The notes under the pieces are model-generated. The model ran no database searches and was not told where the DNA came from. It saw nothing but the letters and a program-made list of their open reading frames with translations. The translations under genes and the position numbers were made by a program. DNA of 9,515 nt from Phycisphaerae bacterium SM23_33 (GTDB taxonomy: Bacteria > Planctomycetota > Phycisphaerae > SM23-33): NCBI GenBank assembly GCA_001303665.1, contig LJUF01000206.1:1-9515 (forward strand), in the 5' to 3' direction. Numbering within the stretch: the stretch's first letter is position 1; each line of letters begins with the position of its first letter. Positions 6,704-9,515 of this stretch are shown piece after piece.

Positions 6704-7737
6704 CGGAGAATCTCCCTGGCCTTGGGGATGGCCGAGCTGAGGGCGTCGGCCACCTTCTCGTAGTCCACGTCCAGCGGCTTGGGGATGGCGTATTGCGGGA
6801 ACCTCTGGGCCAGTGACGCCCGCACGGGGGTGTTGTGGGATTCGCTGCGGACCCGCATCTCCTCCACCTGCTCGCTGAGCAGGAAGGCGACCAACCGCCT
6901 GGCCTCGGTCGGGTTCGGCCCGCCCTTGACCAGGGCGACGGTGTTGGGGATGGCCAGGGCGCCGGCCTCGCCCAGACTCAGGAAGTTCCGCGCCACCGGC
7001 CAGCCGTTCCGCTGGGCGGCGTAGACGTCGTCGGTGTCGGTGAGGCACACATCGGCGCGACCGTCGGCGACCGCCCTGACCGCCTGGCTGTTGCTGGGCA
7101 ACACCTGAATGCGGTTGGCCTTCAGACCGGAGAGGATCTGCTCGGCCCTCTGCTGGCCGTAATGAACGAACCAGCTGCTCACGCACCCGCCGGTGGTGCC
7201 GAACTGCGGCTTGGCCATGGCGATCCGATCCTTCCATTTCTCCTGGAGCAGATCTTCCAGCCGCTTGGGCGCCTCCTCGGGCGTGACGCGCCGGGTGTTG
7301 TAGGCGATGACCCGCGCCCGCAGACAGAACCCGTGCCACCGCCCCTGCGGGTCGGCGAACCGCTTGCGCCAGTCCTTGGTCTCCTCGCTGACGTAGCCTT
7401 CCAGCAGCCCCTCCCGCGCCAACTGAATCATGTAGAAGACCTCGTTGGACCAGAACACGTCCGCGTAAGGGCGGGCGCGTTCGCTCCGCAGCCGCTGCAC
7501 CAGCCCGACGGTCTTGTCGGCCTCGGCGTCGAAGCGTGCGACCACCTTGATGCCGGTCTGTTTCTCGAACTCGGCGATGATCGGCTCGGCCAGGGTCTGG
7601 TCCACGGAAGTGTACAGACAGACCTTTTGCTGGGCCGGCTTGGATCCCCCCCGGCAGCACACGCCCGCCCAGCACAGGAAGAGCAGTGCCATGCCGGTCA
7701 GCCCCCATTCAGCGGCGCTCGTGCGGCTCGATAGCAC
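6700..7737 (-). CDS. Periplasmic solute-binding protein, FbpA/AfuA-like
   Basis: A 345-residue extracellular solute-binding protein of the ferric-iron ABC class. It starts with an N-terminal hydrophobic export signal (about 13-28, MALLFLCWAGVCC). The mature fold opens with KVCLYTSVDQTLAEPIIAEF (38-57) and TGIKVVARFDAEADKTVGLV (61-80), then ADVFWSNEVF (92-101), ARVIAYNTRRV (141-151) and the hinge region QFGTTGGCVSSWF (178-190). Canonical ferric-binding members have adjacent tyrosines in the second lobe; the matching region here reads DVCLTDTDDVYAAQ (229-242), so the substrate may not be free ferric iron. The GTG at 7737 has GGAGAG seven bases upstream; an ATG at 7692 with GGGGG upstream is a credible alternative and puts the signal nearer the N-terminus. 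The paired cysteines 27-28 do not form a canonical lipobox. The gene overlaps the permease start and clearly belongs to the same importer. Confidence 0.9.
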   Translation of the reverse strand: MLSSRTSAAEWGLTGMALLFLCWAGVCCRGGSKPAQQKVCLYTSVDQTLAEPIIAEFEKQTGIKVVARFDAEADKTVGLVQRLRSERARPYADVFWSNEVFYMIQLAREGLLEGYVSEETKDWRKRFADPQGRWHGFCLRARVIAYNTRRVTPEEAPKRLEDLLQEKWKDRIAMAKPQFGTTGGCVSSWFVHYGQQRAEQILSGLKANRIQVLPSNSQAVRAVADGRADVCLTDTDDVYAAQRNGWPVARNFLSLGEAGALAIPNTVALVKGGPNPTEARRLVAFLLSEQVEEMRVRSESHNTPVRASLAQRFPQYAIPKPLDVDYEKVADALSSAIPKAREILR

Positions 7738-7751
7738 GGGGAAGCTCTCCG

Positions 7752-7769
7752 GGGGTTGCGGAAAACCCC
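7752..7769. other. Small inverted repeat in the 57-base gap before the binding-protein gene
   Basis: GGGGTT (7752-7757) and AACCCC (7764-7769) form a 6-bp stem with a six-base loop. No T-run follows on either strand, so it is not a convincing intrinsic terminator. On the minus strand it ends just before the ribosome binding site of the binding-protein gene and could tune its translation or mark an RNA processing point. It may also be chance. Confidence 0.25.
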
Positions 7770-7794
7770 GATAACGCCGTGTGCCCCGCGGGCG

Positions 7795-9438
7795 CTACTC
7801 GCCGGCCTTTTCCATCTCGCTAAAATACTTCTTGACGACCGGCTGGTGCTCCCGGGGGATCCGGTTGTCGCTGACGGCCTCGGCGGCGCGGTCCTTGGCG
7901 GCCTGGACCACCTCGACCAATTTTCGTTTGGCTTCGCCCTTGACCTGCGGCCCCTTGATGTACCAGCTGGCAATGATCGGCCCCTCGGCCGACTGGTTCT
8001 TCACGCCGGTTTTCTGGTGGGAAACGGGCGTTTCAGGCCCGGTTTCCCGTGGCCCGAAGGCCGGGCCCCCGGGGCCCGGGCCGGCCCAGGGCTGCAGCTT
8101 CAGCCCCGCCTTGTCGCCCGGGCACTGCCCCAGGCAGGCGACGGCGCCGTCGATCTCCTCCAGAGCCTTTTGAATCAAGGCCAGCCGCTGTGCGGCGGCC
8201 TCCATGTCGCTGAGCTTCTCGCCGATCCCCGCCAGCTCGCCCAGAACCAGTTCGCCTTCCAGCAGCCCGCCGCCGGCGCCGACCATTGCCTTGCCCAGCT
8301 TCCGGCACTGGGCGCAAGCCTGCTGACAGGCCTTGCACTTGTTCACCAACTCTTCAATCTGCTTGTCCGTCAGACCGGCCTTCTTCAGGGCCTCTCTGAG
8401 CTTCTGCTCATCCAGCCCGGCCAGCTTCTTGTCCAGGCCGGCCTTGTCCAGGGCCTCTTCCATCGCCTTCTGCTGGGCGGCGAGCTTGTCCAACTGCTTA
8501 CCGAGATCCTGCAACTGGCCGGCCAGGGCCTTCTTGTCCGCCTCGGAAAGCTTTCCTTCCTCCAGCTGCTTCCGTAATTCATTCAACAGCTCGGCCGCCT
8601 TGCCGAAGTCCCCCTTGGCCAGCGCCTGGTTGATCTCGTTGTTGAGGCCCTGCGGGCTGCCGCGGAGGTGCCGCAGCATCGACTCCAGCTCCTTGGCCGC
8701 CTGAACACGCTGGTCTTCCTGCATCTTCTTGATTTGCTCGGCCATGTCGCCGAGCTTACGGATGGCCTCTCGCTGCACGTCCGCCGGCTGGGCGGCCTTG
8801 TTCAGATCACCCAGCTTGGTCAGGTCGTCGGCCAGCTTCTGCTCGTCCAACTGCTTCACCGCGGACATGAGCACGGCGGTCGTCTCTTTGACCTCGGTCT
8901 TGACCTTGGCCAACTGGTTGAGCCTCTCCTGCTCCTTTTTCTGCTGGGCCCCGTAGCCCATCACGTCCAGGTCCGGCAGGAACAGGGCCACGCCGCCGAA
9001 GACAGTCCAGAAAGCGGCCGCCCATGCCCACCGCCTCGACGGCCTGATGGGGAAGCGCCCCCTTGCATCCACGCCTTCGGCCGCCTCGTGGGCCTCGCGG
9101 CATGCAGCCCGGGCGAAGGGATCGTCGCTACCGGCCATCATCAGGGCGGTGCTGAACCGCTCGCGCGTCGCCAGGCGCTCGTCAAGCAGGACGGCCACCT
9201 TCACCCGGCTGGGCCGCTTCAGGAAGCACAACACCGCTCCCACAAGCCCTGCGGCCCCCAGAAAGGCCAGGAAGTTCCACGGCTGCACGAATCGGATGGC
9301 CAGGGCGCGCTCGGTCAGCACGGCCAGGGCTGCTGCGATCCCCGCCAGGGCCAACAGCAGCCCCAACTGCTCCAGCAGCACGTTCAGACTGCACCGCACG
9401 CGAGCGTTACGCAGCTTCCGATCGAACCTGGTTCCCAT
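7795..9438 (-). CDS. Membrane-anchored coiled-coil protein with a four-cysteine cluster
   Basis: A 547-residue protein of a type common in planctomycetes; I know no assigned function. It has two N-terminal transmembrane helices (about 22-43 and 54-72), a short loop with LLDERLATRERFSTAL (84-99), and a third helix (137-154). A long Lys/Glu/Leu/Gln-rich coiled coil (about 163-365) follows, with phrases such as QLQDLGKQLDKLAAQQKAME. Next is a cysteine cluster, C368-x2-C371-x3-C375-x2-C378, and a second pair C435-x3-C439. A Gly/Pro-rich linker leads to a C-terminal block, GPIIASWYIKGPQVKGEA (487-503) and DNRIPREHQPVVKKYFSEME (524-542), which I recognise as the conserved tail of this family. The ATG at 9438 has AAAGGGG five bases upstream and is the first gene after the promoter. 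With three helices the bulk probably sits on one side of the membrane, but I cannot tell which. A structural or scaffold role is inference. Confidence 0.85.
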   Translation of the reverse strand: MGTRFDRKLRNARVRCSLNVLLEQLGLLLALAGIAAALAVLTERALAIRFVQPWNFLAFLGAAGLVGAVLCFLKRPSRVKVAVLLDERLATRERFSTALMMAGSDDPFARAACREAHEAAEGVDARGRFPIRPSRRWAWAAAFWTVFGGVALFLPDLDVMGYGAQQKKEQERLNQLAKVKTEVKETTAVLMSAVKQLDEQKLADDLTKLGDLNKAAQPADVQREAIRKLGDMAEQIKKMQEDQRVQAAKELESMLRHLRGSPQGLNNEINQALAKGDFGKAAELLNELRKQLEEGKLSEADKKALAGQLQDLGKQLDKLAAQQKAMEEALDKAGLDKKLAGLDEQKLREALKKAGLTDKQIEELVNKCKACQQACAQCRKLGKAMVGAGGGLLEGELVLGELAGIGEKLSDMEAAAQRLALIQKALEEIDGAVACLGQCPGDKAGLKLQPWAGPGPGGPAFGPRETGPETPVSHQKTGVKNQSAEGPIIASWYIKGPQVKGEAKRKLVEVVQAAKDRAAEAVSDNRIPREHQPVVKKYFSEMEKAGE

Positions 9439-9443
9439 GACAG

Positions 9444-9450
9444 CCCCTTT
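9444..9450 (-). promoter_or_regulatory. Ribosome binding site of the coiled-coil gene
   Basis: The minus strand reads AAAGGGG, five bases before the ATG at 9438-9436. It supports this start. No in-frame ATG or GTG upstream is better placed. Confidence 0.55.
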
Positions 9451-9459
9451 CGGCTATCC

Positions 9460-9465
9460 ATTATA
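9460..9465 (-). promoter_or_regulatory. Promoter -10 box (TATAAT) for the gene string
   Basis: The minus strand carries a perfect TATAAT, preceded by TTTG. Transcription would start near 9453 and give a leader of about 15 bases. I find no good -35 box; TTCGTG with a 19-base spacer is the nearest and is weak. Such A+T-rich sequence stands out in this GC-rich DNA, and it is the only promoter-like site I see upstream of the genes. It may drive all six genes. Confidence 0.5.
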
Positions 9466-9469
9466 CAAA

Positions 9470-9484
9470 CATCGTCCACCGATG
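9470..9484. promoter_or_regulatory. Dyad CATCG-n5-CGATG next to the -10 box
   Basis: CATCG (9470-9474) and CGATG (9480-9484) form a perfect 5-bp dyad with a five-base spacer. It lies in the space where a repressor or activator would touch RNA polymerase. An ATGCA motif also repeats at 9482-9486 and 9493-9497, eleven bases apart, one helical turn. These could form an operator, but with such short arms chance is a real possibility. Confidence 0.25.
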
Positions 9485-9515
9485 CACGAACAATGCAAGC
9501 CGATTCACCCCAAAT

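Noticed and set aside
4211..6763. Very long open frame on the plus strand opposite the permease-propeller gene
   Set aside because: It is Gln/Arg/His/Pro-rich with no recognisable domain and exists because GC-rich codons on the other strand rarely create stops. The opposite strand encodes clear domains.
6703..7708. Extension of the permease frame upstream to about 7708
   Set aside because: This part is an off-frame shadow of the binding protein, Arg/Gly/Gln-rich with no membrane helices; permease homology starts only after 6703.
7752..7769. Intrinsic terminator between the coiled-coil gene and the binding-protein gene
   Set aside because: The stem is only 6 bp and no T-run follows on either strand.
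1..9515. CRISPR arrays, tRNA or rRNA genes, insertion sequences
   Set aside because: I saw no regularly spaced direct repeats, no tRNA-like or rRNA-like stretches, and no transposase motifs or terminal inverted repeats.

Overview
The window is GC-rich DNA, roughly two thirds G+C by eye. Every recognisable gene lies on the minus strand, so transcription runs from about 9450 down to position 1. The gene families point to a planctomycete, probably a Phycisphaerae-like lineage from an environmental genome. These families are a membrane-anchored coiled-coil protein with a conserved C-terminal block, a large two-VWA membrane protein with a glutamine-amidotransferase-like middle, and a MoxR ATPase followed by a DUF58 protein. 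This assignment rests on family recognition from memory, not on a marker gene.

Layout in transcription order. (1) A short promoter region (9439-9515) has a perfect TATAAT -10 box and a small dyad just upstream of it. (2) 9438-7795 is a 547-residue membrane protein with three N-terminal transmembrane segments, a long coiled coil and a CxxC-x3-CxxC cluster. (3) 7737-6700 is a periplasmic solute-binding protein of the ferric-iron (FbpA/AfuA) type, but the usual Tyr-Tyr iron-ligand pair is absent where I expect it. (4) 6703-4217 is a two-module FbpB-type permease continuing in frame into a lipoprotein-like signal segment and a six-bladed NHL beta-propeller. (5) 4229-1503 is a large VWA/GATase-like membrane protein that is broken: two junctions, near 3066 and 1747, change the reading frame and appear to have lost internal segments. 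(6) 1484-459 is an intact MoxR AAA+ ATPase. (7) 462-1 is a DUF58 protein cut off by the window edge.

Spacing is tight throughout. There is a CTGA overlap between the binding protein and the permease, a 13-base overlap between the propeller and the VWA gene, 18 bases between the VWA gene and MoxR, and an ATGA overlap between MoxR and DUF58. The largest gap is 57 bases. All six genes could therefore form one operon driven from about 9460.

How the genes may work together. MoxR, DUF58 and VWA genes commonly cluster, and MoxR ATPases are thought to act as chaperones on VWA-type partners at the membrane. What is unusual is that an importer is joined to this module, its permease is fused to an extracytoplasmic propeller, and no transporter ATPase is present in the window. 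The permease-propeller fusion and the two lesions in the VWA gene are the points most worth checking. They may be real biology, recent gene decay, or assembly deletions in GC-rich DNA.
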